A stretch of 64,000 nt of DNA from Alcaligenaceae bacterium (GTDB lineage: Bacteria; Pseudomonadota; Gammaproteobacteria; Burkholderiales; Burkholderiaceae_B), in NCBI GenBank assembly GCA_013416445.1, contig JACCER010000011.1, positions 62,001 through 126,000 on the forward strand. The letters run 5' to 3'. Position 1 is the stretch's first letter. The number at the start of each line of letters is the position of its first letter. Below the pieces are notes generated by a model that saw only the letters and a list, made by a program, of their open reading frames with translations, made no database searches and had not been told where the DNA came from. A program made the position numbers and the translations under genes. Below, piece after piece: positions 18,041 to 27,133 of the stretch.

Positions 18041-20623
18041 TTACGCAACAGCAAGCGCTTGTGCTACCCGCTGGGCAATATGCGCCAGCGCATCTTCCAC
18101 TTGATCAACCAGGATCAGGCAAAGGTCGCCTTCCTGCAGTTGCTCTAGCGCGGTATCAATAGCCAGGAACTCACCTTGCACTTCCTGGGTGCGGGTGGTG
18201 CGCTGCGCGTGTTCCAGCCCCTTGCGCAGCAAGGCAACGACTTCACCATCGCTGCGCCCCCGCTGGCACATATCCTGATACAACACCACATGATCAAAGG
18301 CGTCGCCCAGAATTTCCGTCTGGCGAATGATATCTACATCGCGCCTGTCTCCGGCACCGCTAATCACCACATAACGATTGCGCGCGGGCATAGCGTCTAT
18401 GGCCTGCACCAAAGCCAGGATAGCGTCTGGATTATGACCATAATCGGCAATCAGCGTGGCGCCACGGTAAGAAAACAGATTGAAGCGGCCAGGCGCGGTT
18501 GCCGTATCACTGACAAAGCTGGCCAGACCGCGCCGCACGCAGTCCCAGTCCAACCCCAGCGCCCACACCGCAGCCAAGGCAGCCAATACATTTTCAACCT
18601 GGAAGCCTATGGTGCCGTTATGCGTCAAGGGAATGGCGCTTAATGAAAACCGCTGCTCGAAGCCGCCCTGCGCCAGGACGATATCGCTGTCTTCCACATA
18701 CGCCACAGGCTGGCCCTGCGCCCTTTGCGTGGCCAGCAGTGGATGATGCCGATCGCGGGCAAAAAAAGTGACGGCGCCCGGACAATTATGCGCCATGGCG
18801 GCGACGATGGGGTCGGCCGCATTCAGCACTGCTGTCCCGCCTGGGGACACATTCTCGACAATGACACGCTTGACGATGGCCAGGTCTTCCACTGTACTGA
18901 TATAGCTCAGGCCCAGGTGATCGCCCATGCCCACATTGGTTACCACCGCGACATCGCAGCGATCAAAACCCAGGCCTTCGCGCAATATGCCGCCTCGCGC
19001 TGTTTCGAATACCGCCGCATCCACATCGGGATGCAGCAGCACATTGCGCGCGCTGCGCGGGCCGCTGCAGTCGCCGGTGTCTATGCGCTGCGCACCGATA
19101 TAAACCCCATCGGAATTGGTCATGCCCACACGCTGCCCGCTGCAAGCGATCAGGTGCGCGATCAGGCGCACTGTTGTGGTTTTGCCGTTGGTCCCGGCCA
19201 CTGCCACCAGCGGAATACGGCCATTTTCACCGTCGGCGAACATATCCTGGATGATGGCCTCACCCACCTCGCGCGCCTTGCCGAAAGAGGGGCTTAAATG
19301 CATGCGCAAGCCAGGCGCGGCATTGACCTCGACGATACATCCGCCCTGTTGCTCTAGGGGTTCGTAAACATTGTCGCTGACCAGGTCCAGGCCACAGATA
19401 TCCAGGCCCACCATTTGCGCCGCTGCCACCGCGCCAGCTGCCAGTTCGGGGTGTACGTGATCGGTGACATCGGTCGCCGAGCCGCCCGTGCTTAGGTTGG
19501 CATTGTTGCGCAAAATAACCAGTACGCCTTTTTCAGGCACTGAATCAGCCACATAGCCTTGGGCCGCCATGGTCGCCAGCGCAATGTCATCCAGCCTGAT
19601 CTTGGTCAACGACGTACCATGGCCCTCGCCGCGTTGCGGGTCGGCATTGATCAGTTCCACCAGTTGACCTATGCTGCGCTCACCGTCGCCTATTACCTGC
19701 GGTGGGTCGCGTCGCGCCGCGGCAACCAACCTGTCACCCACGACCAGCAATCGAAAATCATGACCGGGAAAGTAGCGTTCAACAATCACATCGGAACAAA
19801 TGGCATGTGCGCCCTCGTAGGCTGCCAGCACCTGCTCACGACCTTGCACATTGACCACCACACCCTTGCCCTGATTGCCATCGCGCGGCTTGATCACCAC
19901 CGGCGCACCGATCTCGCAGGCAACCGCCCAGGCATCTTCGGCGTGACTGACGCAGCGCCCGTCGGGCACCGGAACGCCGGCAGCCGCCAGCAAGGACTTG
20001 GTCAGTTCTTTGTCTTGGGCGATAGCCTCGGCGATCGCGCCACTGCGGTCGGTTTCGGCCGCTTGTATGCGTCGCTGCTTGCTGCCCCAGCCAAACTGCA
20101 CCAGACTACCGCGCGTCAACCGACGATAGGGGATATTGCATTTCAATGCGGCCTGCACAATGGAACCGGTGCTTGGCCCCAGGCGCTCGTCTTCATATAA
20201 TTCGCGCAAGCGCGCCAATGCACCGTCCAGATCGAAAGGCAGGTCTTTCATGGCCGCCTGGCAAAGCTCCCGGGCCAGGTCAAAAGCCAGACGGCCAACG
20301 GCTTCTTCGCTATATTCGATAACGACCTGATACACACCAGGGTCAATGGTGAGCGACGTGCGGCTATAAGCCAGCGGGCAGCCCACCTTGGTTTGCAGGC
20401 ATAAAGCGGCGGCGGCCAAGGCATGCGCCATGGAATTAGGCAACTCCTGGCCAGGAGCCTTCAAGATATCGACATCGGGAAAACGGGCACGCATCCGCGT
20501 TTCAAAGGTATCGATATCGCCAATGACACGCTCTGCCTCGTTACAGGCCACTATGGCTTCTATCACTGTCTGGCGGCACCAAAGATTAGGGCCCCGCAAA
20601 GCCCGCACACGTGAAACTTGCAT
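18041..20623 (-). CDS. cphA: cyanophycin synthetase (full length)
   Basis: Enzyme of 860 residues that builds cyanophycin by adding aspartate and then arginine with two ATPs. It starts at ATG 20623 (MQVSRVRALRGPNLW, after AGGAAGACAGG). An N-terminal domain is followed by an ATP-grasp domain (VVIKPRDGNQGKG, about residue 245; VEVNAAPGLRMHL, about 430). The Mur-ligase-like domain has P-loop AGTNGKTTT at about 475 and, near the end, the C-terminal Mur domain with LIADYGHNPDAI. All three domains are intact. It lies 67 bases downstream of the second synthetase gene on the same strand. No cyanophycinase is in the window. Confidence 0.95.
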   Translation of the reverse strand: MQVSRVRALRGPNLWCRQTVIEAIVACNEAERVIGDIDTFETRMRARFPDVDILKAPGQELPNSMAHALAAAALCLQTKVGCPLAYSRTSLTIDPGVYQVVIEYSEEAVGRLAFDLARELCQAAMKDLPFDLDGALARLRELYEDERLGPSTGSIVQAALKCNIPYRRLTRGSLVQFGWGSKQRRIQAAETDRSGAIAEAIAQDKELTKSLLAAAGVPVPDGRCVSHAEDAWAVACEIGAPVVIKPRDGNQGKGVVVNVQGREQVLAAYEGAHAICSDVIVERYFPGHDFRLLVVGDRLVAAARRDPPQVIGDGERSIGQLVELINADPQRGEGHGTSLTKIRLDDIALATMAAQGYVADSVPEKGVLVILRNNANLSTGGSATDVTDHVHPELAAGAVAAAQMVGLDICGLDLVSDNVYEPLEQQGGCIVEVNAAPGLRMHLSPSFGKAREVGEAIIQDMFADGENGRIPLVAVAGTNGKTTTVRLIAHLIACSGQRVGMTNSDGVYIGAQRIDTGDCSGPRSARNVLLHPDVDAAVFETARGGILREGLGFDRCDVAVVTNVGMGDHLGLSYISTVEDLAIVKRVIVENVSPGGTAVLNAADPIVAAMAHNCPGAVTFFARDRHHPLLATQRAQGQPVAYVEDSDIVLAQGGFEQRFSLSAIPLTHNGTIGFQVENVLAALAAVWALGLDWDCVRRGLASFVSDTATAPGRFNLFSYRGATLIADYGHNPDAILALVQAIDAMPARNRYVVISGAGDRRDVDIIRQTEILGDAFDHVVLYQDMCQRGRSDGEVVALLRKGLEHAQRTTRTQEVQGEFLAIDTALEQLQEGDLCLILVDQVEDALAHIAQRVAQALAVA

Positions 20624-20690
20624 CAGCCTGTCTTCCTTATTCCCGCACTTGCCGCCAACGGCATAGGGTTCTTGCTTATTATCACCAGCC

Positions 20691-22874
20691 TCAGGCCAGC
20701 GCTTCCGTAGTAACTTCCCAAACCTGATCGAGCGGCTCGACATCGAAGGTCGCCACCCCTGCGCGTATCAATTCCAGACCCACGCCCAGCGCCCAGGCAG
20801 CCGCTACAGCTGCCAGCACGTTCTGAACCTGAAAAACCAGCAGGCCTGCCTGCGTTACAGGAACGCTGGCCACATCGATCAGGACGATGGACTCGCAGCC
20901 CTCGGCCAGCAGGATTTCACCCTCGCGCACAAACACGGCGCGGCCGCCCTGGGCCAGATGTTGTTCCATGACAGGCTGGGCCGCATCCAGGCCAAAGAAA
21001 ATCACATCGCCATCGCATAACGAAGCCATATTAGCGACCAGTGCATCATCGGCATTGAGCACCGCCACGCCCTCCGGCAAGACGACATCGACTTGCGTGC
21101 GCAAGACCTTGGCAACATGCTCGGCGTCTTGCACGTAGTAGTCGGGAAACGTCTCGGCCGGGTCCAGATTGGTCACCACGCCCACATGACAACGGTCGTA
21201 AGCCAGGCCTTCGCCCAGGATGCAGCGGCAACCGTTTTCTATGACTGCGGCATGCACGGCGCGGTTCAGCAGAACACGCCGCCCCGCCGCCCAGTTGGCG
21301 CCATCGGTTTGCTGTACATGCCGGCGCGCAAAGAATAGCCCGGTGCTGCAGGCCAAGCCGGTATATTTCCCATTCAACTGAAGCAGCCGCGCAACCAGGC
21401 GGGCCACTGTGGTCTTGCCTTTGCTGCCGCTTACACCGACGATAGGAATGTGGCCGGTATCACCTTCAGGAAATAAGTGATCGATAATTGCCCTGCCCAC
21501 TGGGCGCGCTTGGCCAGCGGCTGGTTTCAAGTGCATCAAAAGACCAGGCCCGGCGTTGACCTCGACAATGGCGCCACGCTGCCCTTCCAGCGGCTGGGAA
21601 ATATCTTCAGCGACCAAGTCTATTCCGGCGACATCCAGGCCCACCACGCGCGCTGCCAGAGACACAACGGCAGCCACACTGGGATGCACGTCATCCGTCA
21701 CATCAATAGACACATTGCCATTGCGCTGGATCAGCACCCGTACACCCGCCGCAGGAACCGAGTCCGGCATCAGATTCTGACGACTTAATTCCAGCAGCGC
21801 CGCCGAATCCAAGCGAATAAAATTCAACGGATGGTCTTCATCGCGTCCACGCCGGGGATCGGAGTTCAGTTGGCTTTCCATCAGCTCTTCCACCGTGCCC
21901 ACGCCATCACCCACGATCGTGGCCGCATCGCCGCGCGCCGCGGCCACCATGCGATTGCCCACCACCAGCAGGCGATGCTCATCGCCGCGAATGAAACGCT
22001 CGACCACCACCCCGCTGCCCTCATCCACGGCAACCGCATAAGCGGTTTCCACTTCAGCGCGCGTCATCAGATTGGTAAATACGCCGCGCCCGTGATTGCC
22101 ATCGCTGGGCTTGATGACCACCGGCAGCCCTATGGCCTCGGCGGCTTCCCAGGCTTCTTGCACGGTTTCCACCAGGTAGCCTTCCGGCACCGGCACGCCA
22201 CAGGCGCTTAACAGGCTTTTGGTCAGGTCCTTGTCGCTGGAAATACTTTCTGCAATGGCGCTGGTGCGATCCGTCTCGGCGGTCCAGATACGGCGCTGCA
22301 ACGCGCCATAGCCCAATTGCACCAGGTTGTTTTCGCTCAAGCGTATGGTGGGAATATCCCTGTCGTCAGCGGCATCGACGATGCAGGCGGTACTGGGCCC
22401 CAGGCGCAAGTCTTCGGTCAGGTCGCGCAATGCTTCGATGGCTGCATCGACATCGAATGGCCGGTTTTCTATTGCCGCCATCACCAGATCACGCGCGGAA
22501 TACAACGCCGCCCTAGTGACTGGTTCATGCCAGGCGCGCACTATCACCTTGTACACCCCGCGCACCGGCGTTTCACGTGCCCTGCCCAAGCCGCCAGGCA
22601 TGCCAGCCAGGTTCTGCAGTTCCAGCGTAACGTGCTCCATGATATGGGCGGGCCACGTGCCTTGCCGCAGGCGCTGCAGGAAGCCGCCACGCTCGCCTAC
22701 GCTGCAGCGGTGCTCCACCAGCGAAGGCAGCCAGGTGCTTAAACGTTCATAAAAACCGGGGATTTTATTGGAAGGGAAATCTTCCAGTTCGCCGATATCA
22801 ACCCAGGCCTCGATGACAGGGCGATAGGCCCAGATATTCGGCCCACGCAGATACATCATTTTGATGAATTCCAT
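20691..22874 (-). CDS. second, C-terminally short cyanophycin synthetase (CphA' / CphA2-like)
   Basis: Paralogue of 727 residues from ATG 22874 (MEFIKMMYLRGPNIW); a start at 22859 or 22889 is also possible, as no ribosome-binding site is clear. It has the same N-terminal domain, the ATP-grasp domain (VVIKPSDGNHGRG; VEVNAGPGLLMHL) and the Mur-like P-loop GSKGKTT near residue 478. It stops after EPLDQVWEVTTEALA, where CphA continues for about 160 residues with its C-terminal Mur domain. That domain is wholly absent rather than frameshifted. Betaproteobacteria often carry such a CphA' beside CphA. In cyanobacteria the truncated CphA2 is reported to polymerise beta-Asp-Arg dipeptides. By analogy this copy may recycle dipeptides, though it is not orthologous by proof. 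Confidence 0.88.
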   Translation of the reverse strand: MEFIKMMYLRGPNIWAYRPVIEAWVDIGELEDFPSNKIPGFYERLSTWLPSLVEHRCSVGERGGFLQRLRQGTWPAHIMEHVTLELQNLAGMPGGLGRARETPVRGVYKVIVRAWHEPVTRAALYSARDLVMAAIENRPFDVDAAIEALRDLTEDLRLGPSTACIVDAADDRDIPTIRLSENNLVQLGYGALQRRIWTAETDRTSAIAESISSDKDLTKSLLSACGVPVPEGYLVETVQEAWEAAEAIGLPVVIKPSDGNHGRGVFTNLMTRAEVETAYAVAVDEGSGVVVERFIRGDEHRLLVVGNRMVAAARGDAATIVGDGVGTVEELMESQLNSDPRRGRDEDHPLNFIRLDSAALLELSRQNLMPDSVPAAGVRVLIQRNGNVSIDVTDDVHPSVAAVVSLAARVVGLDVAGIDLVAEDISQPLEGQRGAIVEVNAGPGLLMHLKPAAGQARPVGRAIIDHLFPEGDTGHIPIVGVSGSKGKTTVARLVARLLQLNGKYTGLACSTGLFFARRHVQQTDGANWAAGRRVLLNRAVHAAVIENGCRCILGEGLAYDRCHVGVVTNLDPAETFPDYYVQDAEHVAKVLRTQVDVVLPEGVAVLNADDALVANMASLCDGDVIFFGLDAAQPVMEQHLAQGGRAVFVREGEILLAEGCESIVLIDVASVPVTQAGLLVFQVQNVLAAVAAAWALGVGLELIRAGVATFDVEPLDQVWEVTTEALA

Positions 22875-23123
22875 GGATTTTTTTTGCATCTGAAGTGGAG
22901 AGAATAGAGCGCCAAGTAAACGAGAGACGATACGAAACGTATTTAACGGCAATTATTGCGCCAAGTGTTTGCCAAGTTTATCCAAAGAGAAGAAAATAAC
23001 AGCATCAGACGCAAAAAAACCACATAAAAGTCCTTCCCCCTTACTCTGCCCACCGCTTCAGCGTGACAATAGCGCCCCAACCTTTATCAGCAGCCCTCAT
23101 TGGCGATACCTCACACGCAATCC

Positions 23124-25370
23124 ATGAAAACAGAAATTAGCGATACAGGCAGCGACGCGGGCGAGCTCCCGGAGCCCTGGCGTACTTCCTTGAACGACAG
23201 GTTATCTGAGCGTGAAACTGTGCTGGCCTGGCTCATGCCAGACCTCGACCCGCATCTGCATTTCGCCAACAGCATAGTGGTGGTGACCGACCGCCAGCTA
23301 CTGGCCAAAGGACCTGGCAACGCTGACTGGCAAGCCTGGTCATTTGAGCCTGGCCTGGCCCTGACGCACCACGACCACGCTGGCGTAGGAACGCTGGAAT
23401 TACGCGACCCCAAGTCTCGCCTGGCCATCTGGCGCTATACGCTGGGCCACCATGCGGCAGCCCTGGAGCTGCTTGCCCGCTTCGAGCGTCAGCGCGACCT
23501 GAAGCTGGGCGCGGGCCACGCCCCCTTGCGCGAGCCCGAAACCAGGCCCGACAGCATGCCGCACAAGCTGGCGCCGTCCTCAACCTGGGCGCTGCTGCGC
23601 CTATGGCGTTTCGCCCGCCCTTATCGCTTGCTATTGCTGACTGGTTTTCTGCTGACACTGGCCTCTACCGCTGCCGCCCTGGTCGCCCCCTACCTGACCA
23701 TGCCCCTGATGGACAAGGTGCTGATCCCCTTCCAGAACGGAGTCCCCATAGACTGGGACTTGGTGAGCCTGTACCTGGGTGCGCTGTTGGGTTCGTCGTT
23801 GCTGGCCTGGCTGCTGGGCTGGGGGCGCACTTACATTCTGGCCTGGGTCAGCGAGCGCATAGGCGCCGACCTGCGTACCGCCACTTACGAGCACTTACAA
23901 AAATTATCCTTGCAATACTACGGTGGCAAGCGCACCGGCGACCTGATTTCGCGCATAGGCTCGGAATCAGATCGAATTTGCGTATTTTTATCGCTGCATT
24001 TGCTGGATTTCGCAACCGATGTGCTGATGATAGCCATGACTGCGGCGATACTGATTTCCATCAATCCCTGGCTGGCCGTGGTAACCCTGATACCGCTGCC
24101 CTTCATTGTGTGGCTGATACACCTGGTGCGCGATCGCTTACGCCGCGGTTTTGAAAAAGTGGATCGCATCTGGTCGGAAATCACCAATGTGCTGGCCGAT
24201 ACCATCCCCGGCATTCGGGTCGTCAAGGCATTTGCCCAAGAACGACGCGAAGTGGCGCGCTTTCGTGAGGCCAATAATCGCAACCTGGCAGTGAATGACC
24301 GCGTCAATCGGATATGGTCGCTGTTTTCGCCCACCGTCACGCTGCTGACTGAAATAGGGCTGCTGGTCGTGTGGGCCTTTGGCATCTGGCTGGTTTCCCA
24401 TAACGAAATTACCGTAGGGGTACTGACCGCCTTCCTGACCTACATCAGCCGCTTTTACATCCGGCTGGACTCCATGAGCCGCATCGTTTCCTTCACGCAA
24501 AAAGCGGCAGCGGGCGCCAAGCGGATTTTCGATATCCTGGACCACGTATCCAGCGTGCCCGAACCTGCCAGGCCGGTACATATCGAACGCGTCCAGGGGC
24601 GCATCGAACTACGCAATGTCGGCTTCCGCTACGGCAACCGCAGCGTCATGCGCGGCATAGACCTGGATATCGCGCCCGGAGAAATGATAGGTCTGGTCGG
24701 CCACAGCGGCTCCGGAAAAAGTACGCTGGTCAACCTGATATGCCGTTTCTACGATGTATCTCAGGGGGCGATACGCCTGGACGGTGTCGACATTCGTTCC
24801 TTGCCCATTGCCGAATACCGGCGCCATATCGGCCTGGTGCTGCAAGAGCCCTTTCTGTTCTTTGGCACCATTGCTGAAAACATCGCCTACGGCAAGCCTG
24901 AAGCCAGTCACAGCGAAATCATTGCCGCCGCACGGGCTGCCAACGCGCATGAATTCATACTACGCCTGCCCCATGGCTACGATTCCCTGGTTGGCGAACG
25001 TGGCCAGGCCTTGTCGGGCGGCGAGCGCCAACGCATTTCCATCGCCCGGGCACTGCTTATAGACCCGCCCATACTGATACTCGACGAAGCCACGTCATCG
25101 GTAGACACAGCTACCGAAAAAGAAATACAAAAAGCGCTCGACAATCTGGTTCGGGGGCGCACGACCATCTCCATTGCCCACCGCCTGAGCACCTTGCACC
25201 AAGCCGACCGCCTGGTGGTGCTGGACAAAGGCGCCATCGTCGAGGTAGGCAGGCACGACGAACTCATGGCCCGCAACGGCCCCTATTTCCGCCTGCACCA
25301 GGCGCAAGCGGCAAAAGTCGACTCCAGCAGTGAGCGCTGGAACGAAGACACCGAAGAAAGTATCGCATGA
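23124..25370 (+). CDS. cyanophycin-associated ABC transporter (fused permease/ATPase)
   Basis: ABC half-transporter of about 748 residues with both modules in one chain. An N-terminal soluble part of about 150 residues is followed by a six-helix type-1 exporter domain (residues 165-440). The nucleotide-binding domain has Walker [11 protein letters not shown] (near 525), LSGGERQRISIARAL, Walker B ILILDEATSSVD and the IAHRLST switch. It would work as a homodimer in the inner membrane. It is divergent from the cyanophycin synthetases, and an ABC protein with a DUF1854 partner is a recurrent neighbour of betaproteobacterial cphA. The cargo is unknown. ATG 23124 is chosen; an in-frame TTG at 23100 is the alternative. 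Confidence 0.88.
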   Translation: MKTEISDTGSDAGELPEPWRTSLNDRLSERETVLAWLMPDLDPHLHFANSIVVVTDRQLLAKGPGNADWQAWSFEPGLALTHHDHAGVGTLELRDPKSRLAIWRYTLGHHAAALELLARFERQRDLKLGAGHAPLREPETRPDSMPHKLAPSSTWALLRLWRFARPYRLLLLTGFLLTLASTAAALVAPYLTMPLMDKVLIPFQNGVPIDWDLVSLYLGALLGSSLLAWLLGWGRTYILAWVSERIGADLRTATYEHLQKLSLQYYGGKRTGDLISRIGSESDRICVFLSLHLLDFATDVLMIAMTAAILISINPWLAVVTLIPLPFIVWLIHLVRDRLRRGFEKVDRIWSEITNVLADTIPGIRVVKAFAQERREVARFREANNRNLAVNDRVNRIWSLFSPTVTLLTEIGLLVVWAFGIWLVSHNEITVGVLTAFLTYISRFYIRLDSMSRIVSFTQKAAAGAKRIFDILDHVSSVPEPARPVHIERVQGRIELRNVGFRYGNRSVMRGIDLDIAPGEMIGLVGHSGSGKSTLVNLICRFYDVSQGAIRLDGVDIRSLPIAEYRRHIGLVLQEPFLFFGTIAENIAYGKPEASHSEIIAAARAANAHEFILRLPHGYDSLVGERGQALSGGERQRISIARALLIDPPILILDEATSSVDTATEKEIQKALDNLVRGRTTISIAHRLSTLHQADRLVVLDKGAIVEVGRHDELMARNGPYFRLHQAQAAKVDSSSERWNEDTEESIA

Positions 25371-25852
25371 AGCAGGCTGCCCTTATGAACACTGATTCCT
25401 TTCGCCTTGGCCGCAATCTCTATGGCCGCTTGGTGCTGAGCCTGGGTGAGCGCCTATACGAGGGCGTGGTGCCTGTGCGCAGCTTTCCCATTTCAGCCCC
25501 CAACGAAGGCATAGCCCTGGTGGGAGCCGATGGTGCGGAACTGGTCTGGATAGACAGCCTGGCTGCATTGCCCCCGGATACCCGCCACCTGCTGCAAGAC
25601 GAATTGGCCAGCCGTGAGTTCATGCCGGAAATACATCATATCCGTCAGGTTTCCAGTTTTGCCACGCCCAGTCGCTGGCAGGTGGAAACCGACAAGGGTG
25701 ATACGGTGTTGCTCTTGAAGGCCGAAGAAGACATACGCCGATTGTCGGGAGGCAGGCTGCTTATCGCCGATGCGCACGGCGTGCAGTTTTTGATTCGCGA
25801 TATGGCGGCGCTGGACAAAACCAGCCGCCGATTGCTGGATCATTTTTTATGA
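25367..25852 (+). CDS. DUF1854 family protein (cyanophycin-associated)
   Basis: Cytoplasmic protein of 161 residues matching DUF1854, with the two-part LVWIDSLAALP ... LLQDELASREFMPEI pattern. It has no signal, helix or metal motif. Its ATG overlaps the TGA of the ABC transporter gene (ATGA), so the two are translationally coupled. A second ATG at 25385 could also serve. The coupling suggests it is an accessory or regulatory subunit of the exporter. Its biochemical function is unknown. Confidence 0.85.
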   Translation: MKQAALMNTDSFRLGRNLYGRLVLSLGERLYEGVVPVRSFPISAPNEGIALVGADGAELVWIDSLAALPPDTRHLLQDELASREFMPEIHHIRQVSSFATPSRWQVETDKGDTVLLLKAEEDIRRLSGGRLLIADAHGVQFLIRDMAALDKTSRRLLDHFL

Positions 25853-25880
25853 CTGCAACACTGTTTTGTCGAATTACTGG

Positions 25881-27026
25881 CTAACCGGGAAAGACCAGCT
25901 CGCCAGTACCCGGACGCACCTGCTTTGCGCATTCTCGCGTGGTGTCTATGCAACCACCATCGCGATACACCCCGCCCGGATCGCGCCAGCGCAGCATCAG
26001 GGCCACAATCCGATCGGCTTCGACCGCAACGCGCATTGACTGCAACACACGCTCTTCGACCACGCTTTCATCCATCAGCAGCTTGCCATTGGCGTCACGA
26101 CATACGCCATGACGCCAATGAAAAAGCTCTACACATTTGGAACGCAAGGTGAAAGGCTGGTCGCGCTTCCAGAAATTGGTGAACAAGCCATCGCCCAGGT
26201 AAAACACCCACGAACCCTCGTAGCCTTCGACATTGGATGAGAATTCATCGGGATTGCGAAACCACAGCCTGTCGCCAGGAATGTAGTAGCGCGGCGGCAA
26301 AGGCGCATCCATGGCGCCATATTCACGCAAGAAGACATCGTGAAACTGGCCTGACATAATGGCGCGATTTTCCCATTGCTGTTGCAACTGAGCCAGAACC
26401 GGCGGATTGCACTCGGCAAGCTCTTGTGCAATGCTCAGCAATATGACGTATTCGGTCGCCCGGTAGCAGGAAAACGAATAAAGCTTGCCAGAGCGGTCAG
26501 GTTGCGTAGTTTTTTGCAAGGCATCAATCAGCGACTTGCCTGGCTTGATCGTAAAGCCGCGCGCCAGGTCGTAAGTCCAGAATTCGTCGGGCCGCTCGGC
26601 GTGCTCGGTATCAAACGCCAGCGCTGTGCGGCGTGCATTCTGCACAATGTTTTTGCGTATATTGACTGCCGACGCCAGCTCTTCGTGCGAGGGGAAAACA
26701 AAAGGCACAGGGCTGGCCAACATGGTCAGCAGAATTTCCTTTTCAAGGTCATCGGGGTTATTTTTCGTATCTAGCCCAAGCGCACGGCATAAACCAGTGG
26801 TATCCGATACCGCAGGTAAAATTAGCGCCGAAAGCGCGTAATCCGACAACCCAAACCCCACTGCGTGCCCATCACACCGCTCGCTGGGACGCACATAAGG
26901 CTCCAGGCCCAAGGCCTTCAAGCGAACATGCAACCACTGCCGCGCGGCATCCCCGCCAGGCCCGTTTGCATCATGTATTTGTATGCCGCACAGGCCGGTT
27001 TCAGCGGGAATAGACGCCATGCTCAT
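25881..27026 (-). CDS. Tgl-like (Bacillus-type transglutaminase) family protein, putative
   Basis: Protein of 381 residues I cannot place in a well-known proteobacterial family. Its C-terminal two thirds resemble Bacillus subtilis Tgl, the spore-coat protein-glutamine gamma-glutamyltransferase, as I recall that sequence. IRKNIVQNARRT matches the Tgl helix LRMNIVAAAKT, YSFSCYRATEYVI matches the YAFECATA nucleophile segment (Cys187 here), and IPGDRLWFRNPDEF matches FLGDCLYFKNPEF (Asp252). The Glu before the Tgl nucleophile is Ser here, and the Tgl catalytic Glu position is not clearly kept; YEGSWVFYLG has a Glu two residues off. About 100 extra N-terminal residues are present, including a stretch encoded by a REP-like sequence. 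No signal peptide. It is convergent with DUF1854 beside the cyanophycin genes. Start ATG 27026 follows GGAATT. Confidence 0.5.
   Translation of the reverse strand: MSMASIPAETGLCGIQIHDANGPGGDAARQWLHVRLKALGLEPYVRPSERCDGHAVGFGLSDYALSALILPAVSDTTGLCRALGLDTKNNPDDLEKEILLTMLASPVPFVFPSHEELASAVNIRKNIVQNARRTALAFDTEHAERPDEFWTYDLARGFTIKPGKSLIDALQKTTQPDRSGKLYSFSCYRATEYVILLSIAQELAECNPPVLAQLQQQWENRAIMSGQFHDVFLREYGAMDAPLPPRYYIPGDRLWFRNPDEFSSNVEGYEGSWVFYLGDGLFTNFWKRDQPFTLRSKCVELFHWRHGVCRDANGKLLMDESVVEERVLQSMRVAVEADRIVALMLRWRDPGGVYRDGGCIDTTRECAKQVRPGTGELVFPG
26821..26849. repeat. REP-like palindrome inside a coding sequence
   Basis: ATTAGCGCCGAAAGCGCG followed by TAATCCGAC, the same palindrome found between genes elsewhere in the window. 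Here it is read through in frame as LSDYALSALIL, about residues 60-70 of the Tgl-like protein. Its closest relative in the window is the copy at 7531-7560. Confidence 0.7.
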
Positions 27027-27133
27027 CAAGGAATTCCGGTTGGTCGAGGCGAGCAAAGCCGCTCGCCAAGGAAGCCAAATATTACTCTTAAACAGGCGTT
27101 ATTCAACATGTTGCTAGCAAAAAAAATGCAAGC

